From Bacillota bacterium (GTDB lineage: Bacteria > Bacillota > Clostridia > Acetivibrionales > DTU013), in the NCBI GenBank assembly GCA_023435305.1, contig JAEYRV010000020.1:1-47209 (forward strand): a stretch of 47,209 nucleotides of DNA, written 5' to 3'. Within the stretch, counting starts at the first letter, position 1; the number at the start of each line of letters is the position of its first letter. Below, one piece after another: positions 31,414 through 41,162 of this stretch. The translations under genes and the position numbers were made by a program. A model generated the notes under the pieces. That model did not search any database. It was not told the origin of the DNA and worked only from the letters and a program-made list of their open reading frames with translations.

Positions 31414-33210
31414 TTATCCTGCCTCTTCCTCGTCGTTCAGGAACTTGAACTGGGAGGTGTAAAGGTTGTAATACTGTCCCTGTAGCCTGATAAGCTCCTC
31501 ATGTGTGCCAGACTCCACGATGCCGCCGTCTTCGACCACCATTATGAGGTCGGCATTGCGGATGGTCGAAAGCCTGTGGGCTATTACAAAGGAAGTCCTT
31601 CCCTTGAGCAGCTTCCTGATGCCCTGCTGCACAAGCCGCTCAGTATGAGTATCTATGCTGGCTGTGGCCTCATCGAGGATCAGTATGCGCGGGTTGGCAA
31701 GCAGCGTCCTGGCAAATGCTATCAGCTGCCGCTGTCCGGCGGAAAGCCTTGTTCCGCGCTCATTGACATCCGTATCATAGCCCTTCTCGAATTTCATGAT
31801 GAACTCATGGGCAGACACGGCCTTTGCAGCCTCTATTACCTCTTCATCTGTGGCATCGAGCTTGCCGTAACGGATGTTTTCCTTTATAGTCGTGGCAAAC
31901 AGGAACGTATCCTGCGGCATAAGGCCGATCTGGCCGCGGAGGCTCTCAAGGGTAACATTATTGAGGTTGTGACCGTCGATCAGCACCTCGCCGTCCATTA
32001 CCTCGTAGAATCTGCTGATAAGGTTCACTATAGTAGTCTTGCCGGCTCCAGTCGAGCCAACCAGCGCAATAGTCTGCCCGGCTGAGACATCAAAGCTGAC
32101 ATCCTCCAGCACCTTCTGCCCCTCATCATATCCGAAGGTCACATTTCTGAAGGAGACCTCCCCCTTTATCTTCGGCATAGGCGTCGAACCCGATCTGTCC
32201 TTTATGTCCGGATCGATGTCAAGTATCTCGAATATCCTCTCTGCTCCCGACATATTGGTGACCAGCTGGTTGTAAAAGTTGCTTATGTTCATGATCGGCT
32301 GCCAGAACATCGAAACATAGCTGGTGAATGCCACCAGAAGACCCGGTGTTATCGAACCCGTTTGTATCAGACTTGCGCCGAACCAGAATACCAGGATGGT
32401 CCCGACTCCCCAGGACATTTCTACTGTAGGCCAGAAGAAGTCGTTCATGCGTATAGCGCTTATAAAAGCATCCTTCCACTCGTTGCAAAGCTTCAGGAAT
32501 ATGGATGAAGTCTCGTTCTCTGCGGCAAAGCTCTGAACAACGCGTATCCCCGAGAAATCCTCATGGGTGAACGCATTCAGGTTTGAGGATTTCTTTCTGT
32601 TCAGCTGCCATCTCTTCCTCGACGATATCGAAATGAAAGAGAATACAACTATCATCAAAGGCAGCGTTGCCAATGCCACCAGTCCCAGTCTGTAATTCAT
32701 CACCATCATGATGACAACTACCGACGCTATCTTTATAAACTCTGGCACCAGGCTTGTAACGCCGTTGGTAAAAAGATCGTTCAACGAATTGACATCGCCG
32801 ATGATCCTGGCAAGTATCTTCCCCGCCGGCCTATTGTCAAAAAACGAGAAGGACAGCTTCTGTATATGTCCGTACAGCTGCTGACGGATCGTCAACAGTA
32901 TACTGTTGGAGACCTTTCCCATGGTCAGCGTCCTGAACCTCGAACAAAGCATGGAAACCGCATTCGCCAGCACCATGACTCCGCCGAGCAGGAACAGATT
33001 CTGCCAATCCCCCTGTGCGATGAACCTGTCAATACCGATCTTCAGAAAGTACGGATTGAAAAGCTCAACTGTAATTGCTACCGCCATCAGCAGCAGTGTT
33101 TTTATAACAGCTCCGGTATATGGCTTCAGGTACGCTGCCAGCCTTCTGATCAGCGATATGTTCAAGCTCTCCTGAAGCTCCTCATCTTCCTTGAAATTAT
33201 TGATTGGCAT
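31414..33210 (-). CDS. ABC exporter half-transporter, canonical NBD
   Basis: A 598-residue type IV ABC exporter subunit: six transmembrane helices (~30-320) then an ATPase domain. Walker A is ALVGSTGAGKTT, the Q-loop is GLMPQDTFLFATT, the signature is RLSAGQRQL (LSAGQ instead of LSGGQ), Walker B is ILILDEATASID with the catalytic Glu, and the H-loop is FVIAHRLSTI. It begins one base after the stop of the partner half-transporter, with GAGG 9 nt before the ATG at 33210. Together they form a heterodimeric multidrug/lipid/peptide exporter of the BmrCD or TM287/288 kind. Substrate unknown. Confidence 0.94.
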   Translation of the reverse strand: MPINNFKEDEELQESLNISLIRRLAAYLKPYTGAVIKTLLLMAVAITVELFNPYFLKIGIDRFIAQGDWQNLFLLGGVMVLANAVSMLCSRFRTLTMGKVSNSILLTIRQQLYGHIQKLSFSFFDNRPAGKILARIIGDVNSLNDLFTNGVTSLVPEFIKIASVVVIMMVMNYRLGLVALATLPLMIVVFSFISISSRKRWQLNRKKSSNLNAFTHEDFSGIRVVQSFAAENETSSIFLKLCNEWKDAFISAIRMNDFFWPTVEMSWGVGTILVFWFGASLIQTGSITPGLLVAFTSYVSMFWQPIMNISNFYNQLVTNMSGAERIFEILDIDPDIKDRSGSTPMPKIKGEVSFRNVTFGYDEGQKVLEDVSFDVSAGQTIALVGSTGAGKTTIVNLISRFYEVMDGEVLIDGHNLNNVTLESLRGQIGLMPQDTFLFATTIKENIRYGKLDATDEEVIEAAKAVSAHEFIMKFEKGYDTDVNERGTRLSAGQRQLIAFARTLLANPRILILDEATASIDTHTERLVQQGIRKLLKGRTSFVIAHRLSTIRNADLIMVVEDGGIVESGTHEELIRLQGQYYNLYTSQFKFLNDEEEAG

Positions 33211-33211
33211 T

Positions 33212-34948
33212 TTATACCACCTCTTTTTCCAATGCTTCCACATAATCGCGGTACTGCTCGCAATATGTGTCATAATATCTTCCACGCAGCCTCAGAAGCT
33301 CATTATGGCTTCCTCTCTCTACGATCCTGCCGTCCTCGAAGTAAAGGATCTCATCGGCATTTTTGACTGCGGACACCCTGTGGGCAATAATGAAGCAGGT
33401 AATACCCTTCCTTCTTTCCATTGCCTTCTGGATGGCATATTCAGTTTCCATGTCAAGGGCGGATGTAGAATCATCCATTATCAGTACCTTTGCATCCCTG
33501 ACCAGAGCTCTTGCGATGGATATCCTCTGCTTCTGGCCTCCCGACAACCCTATGCCCCTTTCGCCGATAACGGTCTTGTAACCCTCCGGCATCTGGGATA
33601 CGAAATCGTCGACCATTGCATCGATGCAGGCTGCCTTGAATATGTCATCAGGCACATCACCCACACCGAATTTGATATTGTCCTCTATAGTATCTGAAAA
33701 CAGGAACGTATCCTGCATTACAGCAGACACATTTTCCCTCAGTGTCTTCAGATCCATCTCTCTTACATCGATCCCGTCAATCAGAACGTTACCGGCAGAG
33801 CAGTCATAGTACCTGCCTATCAGGTTGACAAGGGAGCTTTTGCCTGCCCCTGTTATTCCCATTATGGCAACTGTGCTGCCTGGCCTGGCATCGATGTTGA
33901 TATCATTCAACACGTTGGTGCCGGCAAATTCAAAGCTGACACCCTTGAACTGGACATGACCGTTGAGCTTTTCCGGCTTTTTCGGAGCATCACAGTTCTT
34001 GATCACAGGCTCCTGCTCAAACAGCTTGTCGATTTTCTTGACTGATGCAATACACTGAGCCAGTACACTGGTCAGCCAGCCCATCATACGCATGGGCCAT
34101 ATCAGCATGAAGATATAATTGCTGAAGGCAACCAGCGTGCCAAGGGTCATATCGCCGCCTATGACGAAATATCCGCCAATGGTTATGACAAGCACAAGCA
34201 CCAGGTTTGAAAGGAACTCGATGGGAGGATTGTATCTGGCCATCGCCTTTGCCTGTTCAAAATTTATCTTGTAGTTCTCTTCATTCTGGTGAAGGAACTT
34301 CTGTATCTCATACTTCTCCCTGCCAAAGGCCTTAACGACCCTTACTCCCGCGATGTTCTGCTGCGCCGTCGTATTGAGCACGGCTCTCTGGTCACTTATC
34401 TTTTCATAAGTCTTGCCCACCGACCTTTCGAGCTTGAAGACAACAAACTCTATGATCGGCATTGTTACAAGGCTTATAAGAGCCAGCTTCCAGTTGATCG
34501 TCAGCAGGATCACAGTTGCAATGACAAAATATATGACCTGCTCGAGAAACAGCATAAAACCAAAGCATATTGCATGCATTATGTTCTCTGTGTCTTCCTT
34601 TATCCTTGACATCAGCTCTCCTGTGTTATTCTCGTCAAAGAATGAGAAAGACAGCTTCTGTATGTGGTCAAAGATGTTCTTCCTGAGATTCACGATGACC
34701 TTGGAGCTGGCTATATCAAAACACAACTCCTTGTTGTAGCCAAGAAATGCACGGCCCAGAGTAATGCCCGCCAGTGCAAGTAAAGCAATTCTGAGATAGT
34801 CCATCTTTCCATTCAGAACTACCTTGTCAATAATTTCCCCCACAAAGTAGGGATTGAACATATCAAGTGTAATGGATGTGATCAGTGCTAAAAATCCAAG
34901 CAGGTAAGTCACCCATTGCTTTTTGATCAATTTCAATAAACGCTTCAA
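33212..34948 (-). CDS. ABC exporter half-transporter, degenerate NBD
   Basis: A 578-residue half-transporter with six transmembrane helices and an ATPase domain. Walker A is AIMGITGAGKSS, the Q-loop is AVMQDTFLFSDT, the signature is canonical LSGGQKQR, and Walker B is VLIMDDSTSALD, where Asp replaces the catalytic Glu. The H-loop is FIIAHRVSAVK. This pattern, one subunit with a catalytic Asp and the other with Glu, is the hallmark of heterodimeric exporters with one degenerate ATP site. It is the first gene of the pair; about 190 bp upstream lies the small-peptide gene and its terminator. Confidence 0.94.
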   Translation of the reverse strand: MKRLLKLIKKQWVTYLLGFLALITSITLDMFNPYFVGEIIDKVVLNGKMDYLRIALLALAGITLGRAFLGYNKELCFDIASSKVIVNLRKNIFDHIQKLSFSFFDENNTGELMSRIKEDTENIMHAICFGFMLFLEQVIYFVIATVILLTINWKLALISLVTMPIIEFVVFKLERSVGKTYEKISDQRAVLNTTAQQNIAGVRVVKAFGREKYEIQKFLHQNEENYKINFEQAKAMARYNPPIEFLSNLVLVLVITIGGYFVIGGDMTLGTLVAFSNYIFMLIWPMRMMGWLTSVLAQCIASVKKIDKLFEQEPVIKNCDAPKKPEKLNGHVQFKGVSFEFAGTNVLNDINIDARPGSTVAIMGITGAGKSSLVNLIGRYYDCSAGNVLIDGIDVREMDLKTLRENVSAVMQDTFLFSDTIEDNIKFGVGDVPDDIFKAACIDAMVDDFVSQMPEGYKTVIGERGIGLSGGQKQRISIARALVRDAKVLIMDDSTSALDMETEYAIQKAMERRKGITCFIIAHRVSAVKNADEILYFEDGRIVERGSHNELLRLRGRYYDTYCEQYRDYVEALEKEVV

Positions 34949-35084
34949 AAAAACTCCCCCTTAGCTCGTTTATTTCAGAGCTTTCTTTTCTTACCGATAA
35001 CTGTCCTTACGCAAGGACTATCAAAAGATTCCGGCAAACACGAAAACAGGCCGCAGATTCGCACACCGCCGCCTCTAAAGAAAA

Positions 35085-35113
35085 TCAAAGGCCGCGGAGA
35101 TAACCCACGGCCT
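35085..35113 (-). terminator. Rho-independent terminator of the small-peptide gene
   Basis: On the minus strand AGGCCGTGG pairs with CCGCGGCCT (one G-U pair) around a 7-nt loop and is followed by TTGATTTTCTTT. It separates the peptide gene from the ABC operon, possibly by partial attenuation. Confidence 0.7.
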
Positions 35114-35138
35114 ACTCGTTCATCAACTGTTGAAATCG

Positions 35139-35243
35139 TCAGATAATTCCATTGAGTAAGGCAGGGTTATCGGATGCCACTTTACCGCTGTTATCAAGTT
35201 TTACTGCATTTGCCGCGATAGTTCTGTTAAATTTTCCTGACAT
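35139..35243 (-). CDS. 34-residue peptide of unknown function
   Basis: A short open frame begins MSGKFNRTIAANAV and ends NPALLNGII. AAGGAGG lies 7-9 nt before the ATG, as strong a ribosome site as any in the window, and a terminator follows 26 bp after the stop. It has no cysteine, no hydrophobic signal segment and no double-glycine site. The frame is open 30 codons further upstream but only this ATG has a site. It lies upstream of, and in the same direction as, the ABC exporter genes, so it could be a transported or regulatory peptide, but I recognise no family. Confidence 0.6.
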   Translation of the reverse strand: MSGKFNRTIAANAVKLDNSGKVASDNPALLNGII

Positions 35244-35371
35244 CTTCCTGCCTCCTTCTTTGATATTTGCGGAATCACATAGCTTTAGTGAGACCACATA
35301 AGATATGTTAATGCAAAAACGCCAACTAGTCAAGAAGTTTTTTACAATTTTTTGTCATTCTGCTCCCGTCC

Positions 35372-36340
35372 CTACTCCAACTGCTGTTCCAGCCGTTTTA
35401 TTTCAGCTTCCTGTTCCTGTTTGAGCTTTTTCTGCTTCTCATCATACTCCTTCTCCAGCAGCAGAATCCTTTCATAAGTGCTGTTGTTTATCACTCCTGT
35501 ACAGTAGAGCTTATTGTCCTTCTGGAATTTCATAACTGCATTTTTGAGAGAGCTTCCGAAAACACCATCCTCACTGCCGTGATAGTAGCCCAGCTTCTTC
35601 AGCGCCCTTTCCACAGCCTGGACATCAGCGCCTACATCGCCGTCCCTCATAGGGTAAAACGGTATATTGTCATATACTATGGTGACGATCGTATTATAGG
35701 GCACAATTCCGAACAATTCCTGTACATCCTTATTACGCATTCTGATGCAGCCCTTCGAGGCATTGGTCCTTCCAATAGCCCAGGGTTCATTTGTGCCATG
35801 GATGCCGTAATTCCCCCAGGGTACATTGAACCCGAGCCAGGCCCCTCCGAATCCCTCTCCCCAGGTATCCTTGCTGATTATTCTCCAGGTCCCTATGGGT
35901 GAGGGCGAATTGGGTTTCCCTCCCGAGACCTCATAGGTTTTGACCGGCTCTCCATCCTTATAGACATACATCAGAAGGTTATCAAGATCCACATAGAGAT
36001 GGTAACCGGTCGGATTAATTTTATGTACCTTCTCCCCGGTATCCTCCTCATAATCAATTGAGCTTGCATCCTCCTTTGGAGACTGGTCATCAGGGCTGCC
36101 CTCAGCTCCTATATATGCCGCCTCAGTGTCTGCTAAATCCAGGAACCTCTCGATCGACCGCTCGCTCACGCTACAGTTACAAGCAGGATCGCCCTCACTA
36201 ACGACTGTTCCGTCCTGGAACCCGTGCATATTCATATGCCCGTGGTCATCCCATTTGCAGAACAAATTAATGTATAAAAAAATAAGGATCGCTATAGCTA
36301 AAATGATATATAAAATAGTGTCTGTCTTTCTTTCATTCAT
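35372..36340 (-). CDS. L,D-transpeptidase (YkuD) with peptidoglycan-binding domain
   Basis: A 322-residue membrane-anchored wall enzyme. Residues 8-28 are a transmembrane anchor (TILYIILAIAILIFLYINLF). The YkuD domain (~112-215) carries GYHLYVDLDNLLMYVYKDGEPV, GIHGTNEPWAIG (His181) and the active-site SKGCIRM with catalytic Cys198. A PG_binding_1 domain follows (~230-290, GDVGADVQAVERALKKLGYYHG). The C-terminus (~292-322) is a charged coiled coil (KQKKLKQEQEAEIKRLEQQLE). It would form 3-3 peptidoglycan cross-links or attach proteins. The ribosome site (GGTGAG) is modest. It is divergent from the glycosidase-amidase gene, with 261 bp between. Confidence 0.93.
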   Translation of the reverse strand: MNERKTDTILYIILAIAILIFLYINLFCKWDDHGHMNMHGFQDGTVVSEGDPACNCSVSERSIERFLDLADTEAAYIGAEGSPDDQSPKEDASSIDYEEDTGEKVHKINPTGYHLYVDLDNLLMYVYKDGEPVKTYEVSGGKPNSPSPIGTWRIISKDTWGEGFGGAWLGFNVPWGNYGIHGTNEPWAIGRTNASKGCIRMRNKDVQELFGIVPYNTIVTIVYDNIPFYPMRDGDVGADVQAVERALKKLGYYHGSEDGVFGSSLKNAVMKFQKDNKLYCTGVINNSTYERILLLEKEYDEKQKKLKQEQEAEIKRLEQQLE

Positions 36341-36601
36341 CTGCCGCTCACCGCCGAATCCAGGAACTGCTTACTATAATAAATATGCCGATTCTGTAAT
36401 AATATATTTTAAACAGGTCAAATTACTCAACTTTCCCAGCCCAAGCAAGTGTCTGAGCATTTCTGTCATTTATTACTATTGCATTACAATAGTTTAAAAT
36501 ATGTTAAATATACAGGTAATAGCGAAACTTTTGTAGAAATATTATGTCGAAATAAATATATAAATACGTTGAAAAACCATATTATACATAAGGAGCTAAT
36601 G

Positions 36602-39600
36602 ATGAAAAAACTGTTTAAACGAATTGCTACACCCATTATAATGTTGATACTGCTTATCTCACTGTTAACGACAAATACCTGTGCGCTGGAACAGTATACG
36701 GCAGTTCCTGCAGCTACGACAACAGGAGTGAACAGCACTGCTGCAGATGGTAAATACGACGATATAATGGCAGCTATAGCATTGTCTTCGAACAGTATGA
36801 TCCTGGCAGACAATACCTCCACCGTCTCTGATAAACAAAAAGAAATGCGGGGCGTATGGGTGGCATCCGTAGTCAATATAGATTACCCGACAAAGCCTAC
36901 GACAGATCCCGAGACTTTGAAGGCAGAGGCACTGAAAATATTGAATGCCGCGCAGGACACAGGCTTCAACGCAGTCTTTCTTCAGATCAGGCCGACAGCT
37001 GACGCTTTCTATAAATCAAAGTACTTCCCCTGGTCTAAATTTCTTACAGGCACTCAGGGCAAGGCCCCGGACGGAGGCTTCGACCCGCTGGAGTTCTGGA
37101 TCACAGAAGCTCACAAGCGCGGCATTGAGCTGCACGCATGGATCAACCCCTACCGCATAACAAAAAAGACGGCATCCGAGGCCAAGCCGACTGTCAACTC
37201 GCTCCATTCAAGCCATCCGGCACGGAAAAATCCCTCCTGGGTGGTACAGTACAAGGACAACAACCTGTATTTCAACCCCGGCATCCCGGAAGTGAGAAAG
37301 CTGATTGTAGACAGTATCACAGAGCTTGTCAGCAATTATGACGTCGACGGCATACATTTCGATGATTATTTCTACCCCGGAAGCGATTTCAATGATACAG
37401 CGACATATACGAAATACGGAAAGGGCTTCAAAACCATCGGCGATTGGAGAAGGAACAACGTCAATCTGCTCGTGTCAGAAGTCAACAGCGCTGTCAAAGC
37501 AGTAAACAGCAATGTCCGCTTTGGCATAAGCCCCTTTGGCATCTGGGCAAATAAGAAGAACAATTCACTTGGAAGCGATACAAACGGCCTTGAATCATAC
37601 TATGAGCACTATGCCGATTCAAGGAAATGGGTCAAGGATGGGATGATCGACTACATCTGTCCCCAGATCTACTGGAATATAGGATATAATGTTGCCGACT
37701 ACAGCAAGCTGCTGACATGGTGGAAAAATGTTGCAAGCGGCACCTCGGTAGACCTGTACGTCGGTCATGCTGCCTACAAAGCAGGCGATTCAAGCAAATC
37801 CAGCCCCTGGTACGGTGTGGCTGAAATAGAGAAGCAGATACTGCTGAACAGAAATTATCCGGAAGTTAAGGGAAGTCTGTTTTACAACTATACCTCACTT
37901 GCCAAATATCCTGCGCTCAGCGCTACAATAAAGGGAGTTTACGCACGGCTGGACGGAAACACTGCCAACACGCCTGTCACAGTAGCGTGGCCTTCACGTG
38001 ATATTTCGACAAGCTATACAAAGTACTATCTGACAGGAACCTCCGATCCCACAAAGCCTCTTTATATAAACGGCACGCTGGTTGAAAACCGCTCACCGAA
38101 AGGCTATTTCGGCGTTCTTACGGATCTTGCAAAGGGTGCGAATACATTTACTTTTTCACAGGACGGTTCATATGTGACACGTATCATCACCCGGCCGACA
38201 GGTTCTACTGCCGCGACCAAGATGAGCAAGGCCCAGATCATAGCCTCCTCCGTATTCCCTCAGTCACAGGAATACAGGATGGCGGGTGAAAAAATAACGC
38301 TGTCCTGTCAGGCGCCTGCAGGCGCAAAGGTCACTGTGAAAATAGGCGGCAAGACATACACGATGGCCACGGCGTCAAAGAGCGGTGGTCTGTACCAGGC
38401 AACCTTCACCTATTCTTACACTATCCCATCCTATACGGGAACCCCAAGAAATATCGATCTTGGTGCGCCGGTATATACCATGAATTACAACGGTACAGTC
38501 AAAACCGCCACAGCTCCGGCAAAAGTCGGAGTTATAATGAGCGGGTCTCCGTTCTATGCAGAGATAACAAATGAGGATATAGACACCTTTGAAACCCCCA
38601 ACTCCAGCAACGGTGCAGCATATGAGCTCAGAAAGGGCATGGTCGACTATGTGACGGGCATGACAGGCAGCTATGCAAGGCTTGCCTCAGGACTTTGGGT
38701 CAGGAAGATAAGCATCTCCACATATACTTCCAAGACAGCTTTGAGTCCAAAAATCACATCTGCGGTATATAAGACCGGAGCTAAGTGGGATACGCTCAAA
38801 CTGACTTATCCTTCTTCGCTTGCGGCCACTTCTTCCTTTGATGGTTCAAAGCTGAAGGTCAATATTTCCGCAGCAGCCTCAGGCGTGATACCTGTACTTC
38901 CTTCAGATGCTCCCTTCACTTCGGCAACATTTACTAAATCAGGACATTTAGGTCAGTATGTGCTTACAATGAAATCAGGTGCGAATATTGACGGATACTA
39001 TATAGAAAAAGTCTCCGACGGTATCATTGTTCATATAAAGAGACCTGTTAAAGCCGCAAAAGGCGACAAGCCTCTCACAGGAATAACCATAATGCTCGAC
39101 CCCGGTCATGGCGGCGACGATACAGGTGCTACCGGACCCCTTGGCACTACATACCCGGAGAAAAAGGTAAATCTGAATACGGCGCTGAAGCTTAGAAAAG
39201 AACTGCAGGACCTTGGTGCCAAAGTATTGATGACCAGGACCACTGACACGACCCTGTCACTGTCCGACAGGCTCACAGCTTCCAGAGAAGCCAAGCCCGA
39301 CATGTTCCTGTCACTGCATTCTAACAGTATGGCCGAAAATGTTGATATATCAAAAATAAACGGCTTCTCGGTGCACTACAAGGAAGCATTGGCAAAACAG
39401 CTCTCCCAGGAGCTTCTGGATGGCTCTGCGGAAGCAGGCCGAAGAGCCAGAGGCCTTTACTGGGCTAACTTCTATGTAGTCAGGGGCACCTGGACACCAT
39501 CCATGCTCATCGAAATGGGCTTCCTGCCCAATCCGACCGAAGCAGAGCTGCTCACAGATGAGCTTGAGCAGACCTACCTGGCAAAGAAGCTGGCCTCAGG

Positions 39601-39631
39601 CATCGTAGATTACTTCTCGAGCAAGCGCTAA
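36602..39631 (+). CDS. Secreted GHL10 glycosidase-like and Amidase_3 fusion protein
   Basis: A 1009-residue exported wall-active protein. Residues ~1-28 form a signal peptide (KKLFKRIATPIIMLILLISLL). The GHL10/DUF187 (YngK-like) TIM-barrel domain spans ~80-430: MRGVWVASVVNIDYP, GFNAVFLQIRPTADAFY, GIELHAWINPYRI, VDGIHFDDYFYP, FGISPFGIWA, YICPQIYWNIGY. A linker of beta-rich domains follows. The C-terminal N-acetylmuramoyl-L-alanine amidase (~825-1009) has the zinc ligands and catalytic Glu: DPGHGGDD (His836), PEKKVNLNTA, LSLHSNS and LIEMGFLPN. AAGGAG supports ATG 36602 (36599 is too close). Likely acts in cortex or vegetative wall turnover. Confidence 0.93.
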   Translation: MKKLFKRIATPIIMLILLISLLTTNTCALEQYTAVPAATTTGVNSTAADGKYDDIMAAIALSSNSMILADNTSTVSDKQKEMRGVWVASVVNIDYPTKPTTDPETLKAEALKILNAAQDTGFNAVFLQIRPTADAFYKSKYFPWSKFLTGTQGKAPDGGFDPLEFWITEAHKRGIELHAWINPYRITKKTASEAKPTVNSLHSSHPARKNPSWVVQYKDNNLYFNPGIPEVRKLIVDSITELVSNYDVDGIHFDDYFYPGSDFNDTATYTKYGKGFKTIGDWRRNNVNLLVSEVNSAVKAVNSNVRFGISPFGIWANKKNNSLGSDTNGLESYYEHYADSRKWVKDGMIDYICPQIYWNIGYNVADYSKLLTWWKNVASGTSVDLYVGHAAYKAGDSSKSSPWYGVAEIEKQILLNRNYPEVKGSLFYNYTSLAKYPALSATIKGVYARLDGNTANTPVTVAWPSRDISTSYTKYYLTGTSDPTKPLYINGTLVENRSPKGYFGVLTDLAKGANTFTFSQDGSYVTRIITRPTGSTAATKMSKAQIIASSVFPQSQEYRMAGEKITLSCQAPAGAKVTVKIGGKTYTMATASKSGGLYQATFTYSYTIPSYTGTPRNIDLGAPVYTMNYNGTVKTATAPAKVGVIMSGSPFYAEITNEDIDTFETPNSSNGAAYELRKGMVDYVTGMTGSYARLASGLWVRKISISTYTSKTALSPKITSAVYKTGAKWDTLKLTYPSSLAATSSFDGSKLKVNISAAASGVIPVLPSDAPFTSATFTKSGHLGQYVLTMKSGANIDGYYIEKVSDGIIVHIKRPVKAAKGDKPLTGITIMLDPGHGGDDTGATGPLGTTYPEKKVNLNTALKLRKELQDLGAKVLMTRTTDTTLSLSDRLTASREAKPDMFLSLHSNSMAENVDISKINGFSVHYKEALAKQLSQELLDGSAEAGRRARGLYWANFYVVRGTWTPSMLIEMGFLPNPTEAELLTDELEQTYLAKKLASGIVDYFSSKR

Positions 39632-39682
39632 TGCGACCATAGTACGGACATCCTTGTACATCCATAAATAACGACCTTTTCA

Positions 39683-39719
39683 GGGACGCATTTCCTCATA
39701 GGAGGATTGCGTCCTTTTT
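39683..39719 (+). terminator. Rho-independent terminator after the amidase fusion gene
   Basis: GGGACGCATTTCCTC pairs with GAGGATTGCGTCC (one mismatch) around a short loop and is followed by TTTTT. Confidence 0.85.
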
Positions 39720-39783
39720 GTTTACAGCCGCATACTGCACCGGTCCAATAAGAAGTCCTGCAGAGTACGGCTCCATGAAAATA

Positions 39784-40626
39784 TCACGAGCGTGAATTAT
39801 TCAGTACCTCAATGGTCCGCAGACAAAACGATATGGCGGCATCAATGGCAGAAGCCTCGGTTTCCTTGTCGCCAAAGGGCGTAGAACCGCCGATGACGGC
39901 GAGAACGGCACCTGTCAGCACAGGAGTGTTGCCGGCTCTTCTGCACTGTTGGCTGTATATTTGCCCAAGCGTGAACAATATACTGGTCTCCATTTCGGAG
40001 GCCAGTACTCCCCCCTCTTTCAGCAATCTCATGTATTCCTCATTCTCCCGGCGCTTCGGTCCGGCCCCCATTTCTCTGGCATAAAGAGAATCCTTCGAGT
40101 GAGCTATCCCGAAAAACACCTGGTGAGAGAGGGTCCCTGACGGCTCGGCCAGCATTTCCTTATACGCGCTGCAGGCCGCCAAGACAAACTCAAGTGACGG
40201 AATGGCCGGTATCTCTGCAGGGAGATATCTGGAAGATGTCGATTCATCTTTCACGCTGCCTGTCGGTACGACAACAGAGCCTGCCGGGATATAGTCCGGC
40301 TGCATGGAGCCTGACGTCCCCACCCTTATGAGATTCCTGGCACCCAGGCCGATCAGTTCGTTGATTATGATGTCCGCGCTTGCCGGTCCGATCCCGGTGG
40401 ATATAACAGCCATATCGATATCTCCGGTCTCTGTCTCCATTTTGCCCAGGTACAGATTGTGATTCCGGGGATGCTTTTTAACAACGACATCCTTCCACCA
40501 AGAAGCGATCTTCTCTGCCCTGCCTTCGGAACCCGGTATCAAAACATACCTGCCGTATGCTCCATTACCATCAAAATCGCCTCTTTCAGCGTTTATATGT
40601 ATCGGCGTAAAATTCTCCATACTCAT
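39784..40626 (-). CDS. Nucleoside phosphorylase (uridine phosphorylase family)
   Basis: A 280-residue PNP/UDP family enzyme that cleaves nucleosides with phosphate. Visible motifs are YVLIPGSEGRAEKIA (N-terminal phosphate loop), VISTGIGPASADIIINELI, RVGTSGSMQ (phosphate-binding GTSG), and ASEMETSILFTLG, whose Glu-Met-Glu contacts the ribose. Residues resemble uridine phosphorylase more than purine phosphorylase, but the base specificity is not certain. The start overlaps the YaiI stop (ATGA) with AAGGG upstream. It is the last gene of the TetR-led gene string. Confidence 0.9.
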   Translation of the reverse strand: MSMENFTPIHINAERGDFDGNGAYGRYVLIPGSEGRAEKIASWWKDVVVKKHPRNHNLYLGKMETETGDIDMAVISTGIGPASADIIINELIGLGARNLIRVGTSGSMQPDYIPAGSVVVPTGSVKDESTSSRYLPAEIPAIPSLEFVLAACSAYKEMLAEPSGTLSHQVFFGIAHSKDSLYAREMGAGPKRRENEEYMRLLKEGGVLASEMETSILFTLGQIYSQQCRRAGNTPVLTGAVLAVIGGSTPFGDKETEASAIDAAISFCLRTIEVLNNSRS

Positions 40627-41108
40627 AAATCACCCTTCCCTTCTCTCGAGTTGATTAGTTCCAGTTCCCCTAAAACTTCCTGTACCAATCGGCCAAATGC
40701 CTTCTCAAAGCTTTCATCGTCCGCTCTGGTCCGTTTACCTGCATTTGCAGTCCTTCCTCCGGCTCTTCGCACCTTTTGACCAAGATGCCTCTCGAACAAA
40801 AGCCTGTCTATATTATTATCATTATATATCATGCCATTCTGGTTGATCGCTTTAGCCTTTTTTCCAAGGGCCATCGCAGCAACGCCATAGTCCTGTGTCA
40901 CAACAATATCCCCTTTGACAATAAGGTTCGCAAGTGCAATATCGACACTATCCCGGGCCTTATCGACCACTTTGACGGTACTATACCCGTCATCGAGTTC
41001 GTGGCTGGTATCGATCAGCATTGTGACAGGTATACCCCGCTGTTTTGCTATCCTTACTATGATATTTTTCACAGGGCATGCATCAGCATCAACCAATATC
41101 TTCATCAT
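40623..41108 (-). CDS. YaiI/YqxD family protein (DUF188, UPF0178)
   Basis: A 161-residue protein of the YaiI/YqxD family, a PIN-like fold. The opening MKILVDADACPVKNIIVRIA and the segments STVKVVDKARDSVDIALANLI, GDIVVTQDYGVAAMAL and GRTANAGKRTRADDESFEKAF are diagnostic. The conserved acidic residues suggest a metal-dependent nuclease, but no activity is established. ATG at 41108 has AAAGGAA about 10 nt upstream; the 17 extra in-frame codons before it have no site. It lies 54 bp after the flavodoxin-like gene and overlaps the phosphorylase start. Confidence 0.92.
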   Translation of the reverse strand: MMKILVDADACPVKNIIVRIAKQRGIPVTMLIDTSHELDDGYSTVKVVDKARDSVDIALANLIVKGDIVVTQDYGVAAMALGKKAKAINQNGMIYNDNNIDRLLFERHLGQKVRRAGGRTANAGKRTRADDESFEKAFGRLVQEVLGELELINSREGKGDL

Positions 41109-41162
41109 ATTTCGCAGTTCCTTTCGTGTTTTCCTTCTCCACTCATACTGGCTCCCCACACC

